A stretch of 64,000 nucleotides of DNA from Stictocephala bisonia (Eukaryota; Arthropoda; Insecta; Hemiptera; Membracidae). The notes beneath the pieces are model-generated. The model worked only from the letters and a program-made list of their open reading frames with translations, searched no databases and was not told where the DNA came from. Within the stretch, counting starts at the first letter, position 1. Every line of letters begins with the position of its first letter. Shown here piece after piece: positions 1 to 12,169 of the stretch. The stretch is taken from assembly GCA_035578905.1 (NCBI GenBank), contig JAQJVL010000741.1:62001-126000 (forward strand), in the 5' to 3' direction. Both the position numbers and the translations under genes were made by a program.

Positions 1-3000
1 CTAACGTGTTTACCAAACAAGAAGACAGCCATGTGGTTATTCGTTAAATATGTCAGACTGTGTAGCTTATAACCAAAGGAATGATATCTAACGTGTTTAC
101 CAAACAAGAAGACAGCCATGTGGTTATTCGTTAAATATGTCAGACTGTGTAGCTTATAACCAAAGGAATGATATCTAACGTGTTTACCAAACAAGAAGAC
201 AGCCATGTGGTTATTCGTTAAATATGTCAGACTGTGTAGCTTATAACCAAAGGAATAATATCTAACGTGTTTACCAAACAAGAAGACAGCCATGTGGTTA
301 TTCGTTAAATATGTCAGACTGTGTAGCTTATAACCAAAGGAATGATATCTAACGTGTTTACCAAACAAGAAGACAGCCATGTGGTTATTCGTTAAATATG
401 TCAGACTGTGTAGCTTATAACCAAAGGAATAATATCTAACGTGTTTACCAAACAAGAAGACAGCCATGTGGTTATTCGTTAAATATGTCAGACTGTGTAG
501 CTTATAACCAAAGGAATGATATCTAACGTGTTTACCAAACAAGAAGACAGCCATGTGGTTATTCGTTAAATATGTCATACTGTGTAGCTTATAACCAAAG
601 GAATGATATCTAACGTGTTTACCAAACAAGAAGACAGCCATGTGGTTATTCGTTAAATATGTCAGACTGTGTAGCTTATAACCAAAGGAATAATATCTAA
701 CGTGTTTACCAAACAAGAAGACAGCCATGTGGTTATTCGTTAAATATGTCAGACTGTGTACCTTATAACCAAAGGAATGATACTGTATCTAACGTGTTTA
801 CCAAACAAGAAGACAGCCATGTGGTTATTCGTTAAATATGTCAGACTGTGTAGCTTATAACCAAAGGAATGATATCTAACGTGTTTACCAAACAAGAAGA
901 CAGCCATGTGGTTATTCGTTAAATATGTCATACTGTGTAGCTTATAACCAAAGGAATGATATCTAACGTGTTTACCAAACAAGAAGACAGCCATGTGGTT
1001 ATTCGTTAAATATGTCAGACTGTGTAGCTTATAACCAAAGGAATGATATCTAACGTGTTTACCAAACAAGAAGACAGCCATGTGGTTATTCGTTAAATAT
1101 GTCATACTGTGTAGCTTATAACCAAAGGAATGATACTGTATCTAACGTGTTTACCAAACAAGAAGACAACCATGTGGTTATTCGTTAAATATGTCAGACT
1201 GTGTAGCTTATGACCAAAGGAATGATATCTAACGTGTTTACCAAACAAGAAGACAGCCATGTGGTTATTCGTTAAATATGTCAGACTTATAACCAAAGGA
1301 ATGATATCTAACGTGTTTACCAAACAAGAAGACAGCCACGTGGTTATTCGTTAAATATGTCAGACTGTGTAGCTTATAACCAAAGGAATGATATCTAACG
1401 TGTTTACCAAACAAGAAGACAGCCATGTGGTTATTCGTTAAATATGTCAGACTGTGTAGCTTATAACCAAAGGAATGATATCTAACGTGTTTACCAAACA
1501 AGAAGACAGCCATGTGGTTATTCGTTAAATATGTCAGACTGTGTAGCTTATAACCAAAGGAATGATATCTAACGTGTTTACCAAACAAGAAGACAGCCAT
1601 GTGGTTATTCGTTAAATATGTCAGACTGTGTAGCTTATAACCAAAGGAATGATATATAACGTGTTTACCAAACAAGAAGACAGCCACGTGGTTATTCGTT
1701 AAATATGTCAGACTGTGTAGCTTATAACCAAAGGAATGATATCTAACGTGTTTACCAAACAAGAAGACAACCATGTGGTTATTCGTTAAATATGTCAGAC
1801 TGTGTAGCTTATAACCAAAGGAATGATATCTAACGTGTTTACCAAACAAGAAGACAGCCATGTGGTTATTCGTTAAATATGTCAGACTGTGTAGCTTATA
1901 ACCAAAGGAATGATATCTAACGTGTTTACCAAACAAGAAGACAGCCATGTGGTTATTCGTTAAATATGTCAGACTGTGTAGCTTATAACCAAAGGAATGA
2001 TATCTAACGTGTTTACCAAACAAGAAGACAGCCATGTGGTTATTCGTTAAATATGTCAGACTGTGTAGCTTATAACCAAAGGAACGATATCTAACGTGTT
2101 TACCAAACAAGAAGACAGCCATGTGGTTATTCGTTAAATATGTCAGACTGTGTAGCTTATAACCAAAGGAATGATATCTAACGTGTTTACCAAACAAGAA
2201 GACAGCCACGTGGTTATTCGTTAAATATGTCAGACTGTGTAGCTTATAACCAAAGGAATGATATCTAACGTGTTTACCAAACAAGAAGACAGCCATGTGG
2301 TTATTTGTTAAATATGTCAGACTTATAACCAAAGGAATGATATATAACGTGTTTACCAAACAAGAAGACAGCCATGTGGTTATTTGTTAAATATGTCAGA
2401 CTGTGTAGCTTATAACCAAAGGAATGATATATAACGTGTTTACCAAACAAGAAGACAGCCATGTGGTTATTTGTTAAATATGTCAGACTGTGTAGCTTAT
2501 AACCAAAGGAATGATATATAACGTGTTTACCAAACAAGAAGACAGCCATGTGGTTATTCGTTAAATATGTCAGACTGTGTAGCTTATAACCAAAGGAATG
2601 ATATCTAACGTGTTTACCAAACAAGAAGACAGCCATGTGGTTATTCGTTAAATATGTCAGACTGTGTAGCTTATAACCAAAGGAATGATATCTAACGTGT
2701 TTACCAAACAAGAAGACAGCCACGTGGTTATTCGTTAAATATGTCAGACTGTGTAGCTTATAACCAAAGGAATGATACTGTATCTAACGTGTTTACCAAA
2801 CAAGAAGACAGCCACGTGGTTATTTGTTAAATATGTCAGACTGTGTAGCTTATAACCAAAGGAATGATATATAACGTGTTTACCAAACAAGAAGACAGCC
2901 ACGTGGTTATTCGTTAAACATGTCAGACTGTGTAGCTTATAACCAAAGGAATGATATCTAACGTGTTTACCAAACAAGAAGACAGCCACGTGGTTATTCG

Positions 3001-5207
3001 TTAAATATGTCAGACTGTGTAGCTTATAACCAAAGGAATGATATCTAACGTGTTTACCAAACAAGAAGACAGCCATGTGGTTATTTGTTAAATATGTCAG
3101 ACTGTGTAGCTTATAACCAAAGGAATGATATATAACGTGTTTACCAAACAAGAAGACAGCCATGTGGTTATTTGTTAAATATGTCAGACTTATAACCAAA
3201 GGAATGATATCTAACGTGTTTACCAAACAAGAAGACAGCCATGTGGTTATTTGTTAAATGTGTCAGACTTATAACCAAAGGAATGATATCTAACGTGTTT
3301 ACTAAACAAGAAGACAGCCATGTGGTTATTTGTTAAATATGTCAGACTGTGTAGCTTATAACCAAAGGAATGATATATAACGTGTTTACCAAACAAGAAG
3401 ACAGCCATGTGGTTATTTGTTAAATATGTCAGACTGTGTAGCTTATAACCAAAGGAATGATATATAACGTGTTTACCAAACAAGAAGACAGCCATGTGGT
3501 TATTCGTTAAATATGTCAGACTGTGTAGCTTATAACCAAAGGAATGATATCTAACGTGTTTACCAAACAAGAAGACAGCCACGTGGTTATTCGTTAAATA
3601 TGTCAGACTTATAACCAAAGGAATGATATCTAACGTGTTTACCAAACAAGAAGACAGCCATGTGGTTATTCGTTAAATATGTCAGACTTATAACCAAAGG
3701 AATTATATCTAACGTGTTTACCAAACAAGAAGACAGCCATGTGGTTATTCGTTAAATATGTCAGACTTATAACCAAAGGAATGATATCTAACGTGTTTAC
3801 CAAACAAGAAGACAGCCATGTGGTTATTCGTTAAATATGTCATACTGTGTAGCTTATAACCAAAGGAATGATATCTAACGTGTTTACCAAACAAGAAGAC
3901 AGCCACGTGGTTATTCGTTAAATATGTCATACTGTGTAGCTTATAACCAAAGGAATGATATCTAACGTGTTTACCAAACAAGAAGACAGCCACGTTGTTA
4001 TTCGTTAAATATGTCAGACTGTGTAGCTTATAACCAAAGGAATGATATATAACATGTTTACCAAACAAGAAGACAGCCATGTGGTTATTTGTTAAATATG
4101 TCAGACTGTGTAGCTTATAACCAAAGGAATGATATATAACGTGTTTACCAAACAAGAAGACAGCCATGTGGTTATTTGTTAAATATGTCAGACTGTGTAG
4201 CTTATAACCAAAGGAATGATATATAACGTGTTTACCAAACAAGAAGACAGCCATGTGGTTATTTGTTAAATATGTCAGACTGTGTAGCTTATAACCAAAG
4301 GAATGATATCTAACGTGTTTACCAAACAAGAAGATAGCCATGTGATTATTCGTTAAATATGTCAGACTGTGTAGCTTATAACCAAAGGAATGATACTGTA
4401 TCTAACGTGTTTACCAAACAAGAAGACAACCATGTGGTTATTTGTTAAATATGTCAGACTGTGTAGCTTATAACCAAAGGAATGATATATAACGTGTTTA
4501 CCAAACATGAAGACAGCCATGTGGTTATTTGTTAAATATGTCAGACTGTGTAGCTTATAACCAAAGGAATGATATATAACGTGTTTACCAAACAAGAAGA
4601 CAACCAAGTGGTTATTCGTTAAATATGTCAGACTGTGTAGCTTATAACCAAAGGAATGATACTGTATCTAACGTGTTTACCAAACAAGAAGACAACCATG
4701 TGGTTATTCGTTAAATATGTCAGACTGTGTAGCTTATAACCAAAGGAATGATACTGTATCTAACGTGTTTACCAAACAAGAAGACAACCATGTGGTTATT
4801 CGTTAAATATGTCAGACTGTGTAGCTTATAACCAAAGGAATGATACTGTATCTAACGTGTTTACCAAACAAGAAGACAACCATGTGGTTATTCGTTAAAT
4901 ATGTCAGACTGTGTAGCTTATAACCAAAGGAATGATACTGTATCTAACGTGTTTACCAAACAAGAAGACAACCATGTGATTATTCGTTAAATATGTCAGA
5001 CTGTGTAGCTTATAACCAAAGGAATGATACTGTATCTAACGTGTTTACCAAACAAGAAGACAACCATGTGATTATTCGTTAAATATGTCAGACTGTGTAG
5101 CTTATAACCAAAGGAATGATATCTAACGTGTTTACCAAACAAGAAGACAGCCATGTGGTTATTCGTTAAATATGTCAGACTTATAACCAAAGGAATTATT
5201 CATAACA
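1..5207. repeat. 87-bp satellite array, about 60 units
   Basis: Head-to-tail units of 87 bp begin with CTAACGTGTTTACC and end with AAAGGAATGATAT; the window starts inside the array. Length variants recur: a 5-bp insertion near the unit end (GATACTGTATCT) and an 8-bp deletion (CAGACTTATAACC, lacking GTGTAGCT). Units are otherwise highly alike, with diagnostic single-base variants (TTCGTT/TTTGTT, CATGTGG/CACGTGG, GATATCTA/GATATATA). Because 87 is 3x29, the minus strand stays open as a 29-residue repeat until a length variant shifts the frame, so these open frames are a by-product. Nothing supports coding. The array ends at about 5207, where the sequence changes to unrelated AT-rich DNA. Confidence 0.98.
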
Positions 5208-5475
5208 TGATTTTTACTTTTCAGCAAAATTTAATGTATATTTAAAATTATTTTACCTTAAATCATGAAAATAAAGCCACAGACAGATGCATAATTAAAT
5301 TAACATTTTATTATATTACAAACAATTACTAAATTATAAAATTATCAAATCTTCGAAGGTAGTTTCACGTATATTTCAACTGATTACCACTTTTTCAAAT
5401 AAAAATAGATGGTTTAGTTTTAACATTTTGCAAAACTTAACAGCTCTGAAGAAATATCTCAGATTTTTACCTACC

Positions 5476-6044
5476 AAGTAGCCGAAGGCTAAGTCTGAGA
5501 TTGTGTATTATCTTGCCTATAGATTTGTATTCATCCCTCGACAAGACCCTCGCGACAGTCAACATCTTAAACATTCAAGCGGGTTGTAAAGATGGCCAAC
5601 TGATCGGTATAACCTTGTTACATTCTGCCATACATGAGTTTTGTATAGACATAAAATCTCTGAAGATGCCTCCCTGCTCTGTTATCAACCCAGTAGCCGA
5701 GGGCTGAGTCTGAGATTGTGTATTCATCCCTCGACAAGACCCTGGTGACAGTCAACATCTTAAACATTCAAGCGGGTTGTAAAGATGGCCAACTGATCGG
5801 TATAACCTTGTTACATTCTGCTATACATGAGTTTTGTATAGACATAAAATCTCTGAAGATGCCTCCCTGCTCTGTTATCAACCCAGTAGCCGAGGGCTGA
5901 GTCTGAGATTGTGTATTCATCCCTCGACAAGACCCTGGTGACAGTCAACATCTTAAACATTCAAGCGGGTTGTAAAGATGGCCAGCTGATCGGTATAACC
6001 TTGTTACATTCTGCTATACGTGAGTTTTGTATAGACCTAAAATC
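5476..6044 (+). repeat. 193-bp tandem repeat, three units
   Basis: Three copies start at the motif AGTAGCCGA(A/G)GGCT, near 5478, 5692 and 5885. The second period is 193 bp. The first is about 22 bp longer because of an insertion after GATTGTGTATT. The third copy diverges at about 6044. Short open frames of 60-68 residues repeat in step with the units and simply follow the repeat. The CG content is higher than that of the flanks. Origin unknown; it abuts the GGCC-rich dispersed repeat that follows. Confidence 0.9.
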
Positions 6045-6099
6045 TACCTCCTCGTAACTTAAAAGGTTTAGCTATTAACTAGGGGACACAGCTGCACGA

Positions 6100-6425
6100 T
6101 TCACTTGCCCACCTCGTCACTCGCTGCGCTCGTGAGGGAAGTTCGGCCTGCGGCCTCACCTAATAATTTTGCTTTTAGGTCCTTTGTTCAACCGGACCTA
6201 TGGCCTCCCCAGGGTGTTCTGCTATAGTCCCTATTGTGAACTCGGTCTGCAGGCTCACGAGGACCGGCACTCTGCTACAGCCCCATTCGTGGAACTCACC
6301 CTGTGGTCTCGTAAGGGAGCTCGGCCTACGGCCTCGGTGGGACACTTGACCTGTATTATAATGAATTTTAGTTTTTGGGGCAGTGGTGCCCATAAATATG
6401 TTATTTTCTTTAATGTGGCTACATA
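6100..6425 (+). repeat. GGCC-rich dispersed repeat, copy 1
   Basis: The segment carries several degenerate copies of a motif like CTCGGCCTACGGCCTC (near 6145, 6238 and 6322) and then the stretch AATTTTAGTTTTTGGGG at about 6364. The same two blocks occur in reverse orientation at 28920-29105, so this is one interspersed family in opposite orientations. Open frames through it on both strands are probably incidental. No terminal repeats or coding domain were found, and the family is not recognised. Confidence 0.75.
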
Positions 6426-6439
6426 TTATGAATAAATTA

Positions 6440-7640
6440 AAGGATGCCTTTATTTTGGTAGCATTATTGAAGGGTATCTCCAATTACGATTCACTCACTG
6501 AAAATTTGTTGGTGTTTAGTATTCTATATTTTACTTAGTAGAATAGTCTTGGTTTTGGAATTTGGTTAGTACAACCATAAACAAACAAGAGTTATGATCA
6601 CAGCTACACGTCTTATATAATATGTAACCTTCTGTGTAATGCACTGACTACTTAATTGATGTTCAGTAGTAGCAAAACCATCTAAAAATATCAATCTAAT
6701 GAAGGCCCGTTTTAATCGCTGAATATGTATTTTTGGATATTATATATTTGGGTTATTCTTTACATATAATATATATTTTTAATGGTCACTTAAATTAATT
6801 AATCACTTTTAAATGTACAGGGAATAGTTAAGTGACAACAGTGAATCTTTAGTTTGTAGTCCTAAAAATTAATCTGAATCAACCTTACAATAACTGCTTA
6901 GTTATTTTTACTTAATTTTTTACTGAATTCGTTTAATTACATAAGGTAAAAACCACGTAAAATAAAACATATATTTAGATTTAAAAAACAAAGAAATAAA
7001 TAACGCTGTTACAATTAGAGATTTTTAAAAAAAATTTAATTTAGTGTTGCTATTTTCAACGTATATTTAAAAATCAATCAATATAGAATGCATTATTTTA
7101 TATTCTCCAATACTATTGATTTCCTATGTACGTAATGCATTACATTTTTTCTTCATGTACAGAAACGTTTGATACTGGGAACTGTTAATAATTCTGTTAG
7201 AAGTAACTATGTTTTAAAGGATCTATGATGAAATGGAAATGGAATTGCCAAGCCACCGGGACTTTGTCAAGATCTAAGATAAGACTCTTTATCATTTCAC
7301 GCGATGGGCGGGACCCCTCCTCTATTTCCTTTGAGGTTTTGATTTATCTCAAACAACTTTTGAACTTAATAAAGCAAAAAAAAACCTTGTTTTACGGTTG
7401 CCATTTTGTTTTTTATCTCATTTATTTCCCAATAATTTAACCATACTTTTTCTTTCTGTGACAAATTAGTTAGTAAATCTTAGATTTTACTACTAATATA
7501 AAATTTACGTTATAATTTGAATTACAGAAAAAATCTTATTTTTAGATACGAAACAATGACACAGCTTGAATGTATTTTAAAGTAAAAATAATTACTTCAT
7601 TAGCATAGGAAGAATATGGATAATTCTGGTTACTAACAAA
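6440..7640. other. AT-rich spacer, no gene seen
   Basis: About 1.2 kb of AT-rich sequence with poly-A and poly-T runs. One 71-codon open frame at 7225-7440 has no recognisable domain and low-complexity ends. No RNA gene or transposon signature was seen. Confidence 0.6.
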
Positions 7641-7647
7641 CATAAAA

Positions 7648-7790
7648 ATGCCGGCGTGGTGGCTTAGTGGCTAGTGTTTTGCGCTGTAGAGTCCTGGGTC
7701 AAAGGTTCCAAATCACACACTAAGCCTACAGTTGGCAGTGCACAGTTGAAGAACGCCCACCCACCGGCCTTAGGCCCATGTAAAATGTTG
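7648..7790 (+). mobile_element. tRNA-derived SINE, copy 1
   Basis: The head has a pol III A box, TGGCTTAGTGG (about 7659), and a degenerate B box, GGTTCCAAATC (about 7704), at normal tRNA spacing. The body contains ACTAAGCCTACAGTTGG. A second member with the same head and the same body motif lies at 48212-48315, which supports a SINE family rather than a lone tRNA pseudogene. The tRNA-like part does not fold into a convincing functional tRNA. Confidence 0.75.
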
Positions 7791-8070
7791 AGTACAGTTT
7801 TTGAAAAAGAAAGTAATAACTCTTATAAAAACATATTTTTTTTCGATTTAAATACCAATTTTTTAAATTTATAGTGTATTAGAAAAAACATTATTTAATG
7901 AATATGAGTAAATACATAACAAATTATGTTATTTTTAAAACGTGATACATTTTTTACTATAAGCAACCTATATTTCAAAAATGTAAGTTTCATTAGGATA
8001 TTAAAACATGGGCTAATTAAGTGAAAAACAGTAAAACAGTACTACATGTATAAAATACTATATATATATT

Positions 8071-8453
8071 ATAAATGTCACATAATTATTAAAGACAAAT
8101 GAAGGGAAGAAGTTGCCGTTGCTGGGAGTGGACGTGACGTAATGGGTTGTCAGTTAGAGACTTAATGTCTAGTTGACCAGCCCCTTGTACACCATTGTCT
8201 CTTGAACACTCGACAAGATAATACTTTCTGTTCTGTTTCTATAAGAATTACTTAACACTAAATTTATAAATGTCACATAATTATTGAAGGCAAGTGAAGG
8301 TAAGAAGTTGCCGTTGCTGGAAATGGGCGTGACGTAATGGGTTGTCAGTTAAAGACTTAATGTCAAGTTGACCAGCCCCTTGTACTCCATTGTCTCTCGA
8401 ACACTCGACAAGATAACACTTTCGGTTCTGTTTCTATAAGAGTTACTTAACAC

Positions 8454-8489
<36 letters not shown>

Positions 8490-9455
8490 ACATAATTATT
8501 GAAGGCAAGTGGAGGGAAGAAGTTGCCGTTGCTGGGAGTGGACGTGACGTAATGGGTTGTCAGTAAGATACTTAATGTCTAGTTGACCAGCCCCTTGTAC
8601 TCCATTGTCTCTCGATCACTCGACAAGATAACACTTTCTGTTCTATTTCTATAAGAATTACTTAACACTAAATATATAAATGTCACATAATTATTGAAGA
8701 CAAGTGAAGGGAAGAAGTTGACGTTGCTGGGAGTGGGCGTGACGTAATGGGTTGTCAGTTAGAGACTTAATGTCAAGTTGACCAGCACCTTGTACTCCAT
8801 TGTCTCTCGAACACTGGACAAGATAATACTTTCTGTTCTGTTTCTATAAGAATTACTTAACACTAAATATATAAATGTCACATAATTATTGAAGGCAAGT
8901 GAAGAGAAGAAGTTGCCGTTGCTGGGAGTGGACGTGACGAAATGGGTTGCCAGTTAGAGACTTAATGTCTAGTTGACCAGCCCCTTGTACTCCATTGTCT
9001 CTCGATCACTCGACAAGATAATACTTTCTGTTCTGTTTCTATAAGAATTACTTAATACTAAATATATAAATGTCACATAATTATTGAAGGTAAGTGAAGA
9101 GAAGAAGTTGCCGTTGCTGGGAGTGGACGTGACGTAATGGGTTGTCAGTTAGAGACTTAATGTCTAGTTGACCAGCCCCTTGTACTCCATTGTCTCTCGA
9201 TCACTCGACAAGATAATACTTTCTGTTCTGTTTCTATAAGAATTACTTAATACTAAATATATAAATGTCACATAATTATTGAAGGTAAGTGAAGAGAAGA
9301 AGTTGCCGTTGCTGGGAGTGGGCGTGACGAAATGGGTTGTCAGTTAGAGACTTAATGTCTAGTTGACCAGCCCCTTGTACTCCATTGTCTCTTGAACACT
9401 CGACAAGATAATACTTTCTGTTCTTATTCTATAAGAATTACTTAACATTACATTC
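8071..9455 (+). repeat. 195-bp satellite, seven units
   Basis: TGTCACATAATTATT recurs at about 8076, 8271, 8486, 8681, 8876, 9071 and 9266, a 195-bp period. The second interval is 215 bp because a (TA)n run at 8457-8485 has expanded. Each unit contains GTGACGTAATGGG (two have GTGACGAAATGGG), resembling a CRE/ATF half-site, and ends with CTATAAGAATTACTTAA. Unit identity is above 90 percent by eye. There is no open frame of note. Confidence 0.97.
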
Positions 9456-10515
9456 TTTTGCTTCGTGTTCTCAAAATATAAAAAGTACAAATAAAACTTA
9501 CATGTTTGACTTCGTATCTAACATGCCAACTTAAAAGTTGCCAAGTAGTATGTAAAATTGTAAGAAATTCTCTTTTCATGAAAACTTAATTAGCAATATA
9601 TTGTTAATGTTCCCTCTGTTATTATAGTGTACTAATCAATCAACCATATACTGTAGTATATTTTCCGGTACCAAAAAGTATATCTACTCCTTGAAATTAA
9701 ATGTGTATGTAATAAATAGCTTTAGGCTTAGTCATACGTGGTTGTTTTTAGGTAAAGTAACGATGTAAAATAGCATATAAGGCAACTAGGCCAAAGACTG
9801 GCTTATGAAGCACAGGATTGTACAATATTATGTTCACCTATGAGCTTTTATTAATTTATGTTTAATTTATTTGTCAAAATAAAAGATCAGAAAAACCAAC
9901 AACTCTTCACTGATTGTAATTTAAATAAGAAGATAACTGATTTATGAACTTTAGGTGATTGAAGTTACTATGAAAAGAGACAAAGATGTTTTATATATAT
10001 AAAAGTTTATATATATAAACATTATTGTTGCGTTCGAGGAATGTATTTATAAAATAATTGATTCCTAAACATTATTATTCGATACCTATTTGTAATTAAG
10101 AGGGTCATCTGCAGTTGAATTTACTGAGAAAACTAAATAGCTTCATCCAAACAATGACGTATATTATAACTCCAGCAGTTCAATTAAACAGGTCAATTTA
10201 AAATACGTTAGTAGCTATACAGAAAAATGTTTTGAACTGTGTGCCCCATCAGTGAAGTGTTTCAACTACAATCTTTCGATGGCTGTGATTTTATTTAGTA
10301 ATAAAATATTTTATTACTAAATGTTATGGCAATAATAATCTCATAACATAACCCTTCCACAGAAAGATTCAAACCAAAAGGAATTAAAAATCAAACGATT
10401 AGTTTTTGTTCTTAGTTTTTTTATTTTTAATTTGATTGATTTTTATTTGAAACAATTAAAAAAAAACTAGATGTATATAAATCTCACTGCCAAAAATATT
10501 GGGTAAAAAATATGT
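9456..10515. other. AT-rich spacer, no gene seen
   Basis: About 1 kb of AT-rich DNA between two tandem arrays. It holds a short TATATATAAA-rich stretch near 9990 and an inverted TTTAGTAATAAAATATTTTA segment near 10295. No coding or RNA gene signal was seen. Confidence 0.6.
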
Positions 10516-10559
10516 ATGCCTAAATTTAATTGTTTAAATAATATTTCTATTCGGCCATT

Positions 10560-12150
10560 GACTAGACAAGTGAAGCTGAAGGGAGATCCTAAAGTAATTG
10601 GCTCATGTATGCTGCCAAATTCTCGACAAGTCCCAACTGTAGGAAGAGACCTTTCATTGACTGGACAAGTGAAGCTGAAGGGAGATCCTGAAGTAATTGG
10701 CTCTTGTCTGCTGCCAAATCCTCGACAAGTCCCAACTGTAGGAAGAGACCTTTCATTGACTGGACAAGTGAAGTTGAAGGGAGATCCTGAAGTAATTAGC
10801 TCTTGTCTGCTGCCAAATCTCCGACAAGTCCCAACTGTAGGAAGAGACCTTTCATTGACTGGACAAGTGAAGCTGAAGGGAGATCCTGAAGTAATTGGCT
10901 CTTGTCTGCTGCCAAATCTCCGACAAGTCCCAACTGTAGGAAGAGACCTTTCATGGACTGGACAAGTGAAGCTGAAGAGAGATCCTAAAGTAATTGGCTC
11001 TTGTCTGCTTCCAAATCCTCGACAAGTCCCAACTGTAGGAAGAGACCTTTCATTGACTGGACAAGTGAAGCTGAAGGGAGATCCTGAAGTAATTGGCTCT
11101 TGTCTGCTGCCAAATCTCCGACAAGTCCCAACTGTAGGAAGAGACCTTTCATTGCCTGAACAAGTGAAGCTGAAGGGAGATCCTGAAGTAATTGGCTCTT
11201 GTCTGCTGCCAAATCTCCGACAAGTCCCAACTGTAGGAAGATACCTTTCATTGACTGGACAAGTGAAGCTGAAGGGAGATCCTCAAGTAATTGGCTCTTG
11301 TCTGCTGCCAAATCTCCGACAAGTCCCAACTGTAGGAAGAGACCTTTCATTGACTGGACAAGTGAAGCTGAAGGGAGATCCTGAAGTAATTGGCTCTTGT
11401 CTGCTGCCAAATCCTCGACAAGTCCCAACTGTAGGAAGAGACCTTTCATTGACTGGACAAGTGAAGCTGAAGGGAGATCCTGAAGTAATTGGCTCTTGTC
11501 TGCTGCCAAATCTCCGACAAGTCCCAACTGTAGGAAGAGACCTTTCATGGACTGGACAAGTGAAGCTGAAGAGAGATCCTAAAGTAATTGGCTCTTGTCT
11601 GCTTCCAAATCCTCGACAAGTCCCAACTGTAGGAAGAGACCTTTCATTGACTGGACAAGTGAAGCTGAAGGGAGATCCTGAAGTAATTAGCTCTTGTCTG
11701 CTGCCAAATCTCCGACAAGTCCCAACTGTAGGAAGAGACCTTTCATTGCCTGAACAAGTGAAGCTGAAGGGAGATCCTGAAGTAATTGGCTCTTGTCTGC
11801 TGCCAAATCTCCGACAAGTCCCAACTGTAGGAAGAGACCTTTCATTGACTGGACAAGTGAAGCTGAAGGGAGATCCTCAAGTAATTGGCTCTTGTCTGCT
11901 GCCAAATCTCCGACAAGTCCCAACTGTAGGAAGAGACCTTTCATTGACTGGACAAGTGAAGCTGAAGGGAGATCCTGAAGTAATTGGCTCTTGTCTGCTG
12001 CCAAATCCCCGACAAGTCCCAACTGTAGGAAGAGACCTTTCATTGACTGGACAAGTGAAGCTGAAGGGAGATCCTGAAGTAATTGGCTCTTGTCTGCTGC
12101 TAAATCCCCGACAAGTCCCAACTGTAGGAAGAGACCTTTCATTGACAATA
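10560..12150 (+). repeat. 99-bp minisatellite, sixteen units in six-unit blocks
   Basis: Sixteen 33-codon units keep one frame open for 550 codons (10516-12168), ending in a short unique tail. A higher-order pattern is visible. Units 4-9 and 10-15 share the same order of diagnostic variants: TCATGG end, AAGAGAGATCCTAAA start, a variable unit, CCTGAA start, CCTCAA, then the CCTCGA/CCCCGA type. This gives a 594-bp period. Long open frames also exist on the minus strand and in another plus frame, as expected for a unit divisible by three. The repeat is cysteine-poor, has no signal peptide and lacks recognisable domain similarity. It is annotated as a repeat; a repetitive protein is possible but unsupported. 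Confidence 0.9.
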
Positions 12151-12169
12151 AATGGTTATTGTGACTAGC

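Noticed and set aside
749..5190. Minus-strand open frames of 60-364 codons in the 87-bp satellite
   Set aside because: Unit length is divisible by three, frames break wherever a length variant occurs, and there is no start or regulatory context.
1..5207. CRISPR-like array
   Set aside because: Units are contiguous and fully repeated with no unique spacers.
5501..5900. Two 60-68-codon plus-strand proteins
   Set aside because: They are copies of the same repeat unit, without domain support.
10985..12148. Minus-strand frames of 153-187 codons in the 99-bp repeat
   Set aside because: Shadows of the repeat; unit is a multiple of three.
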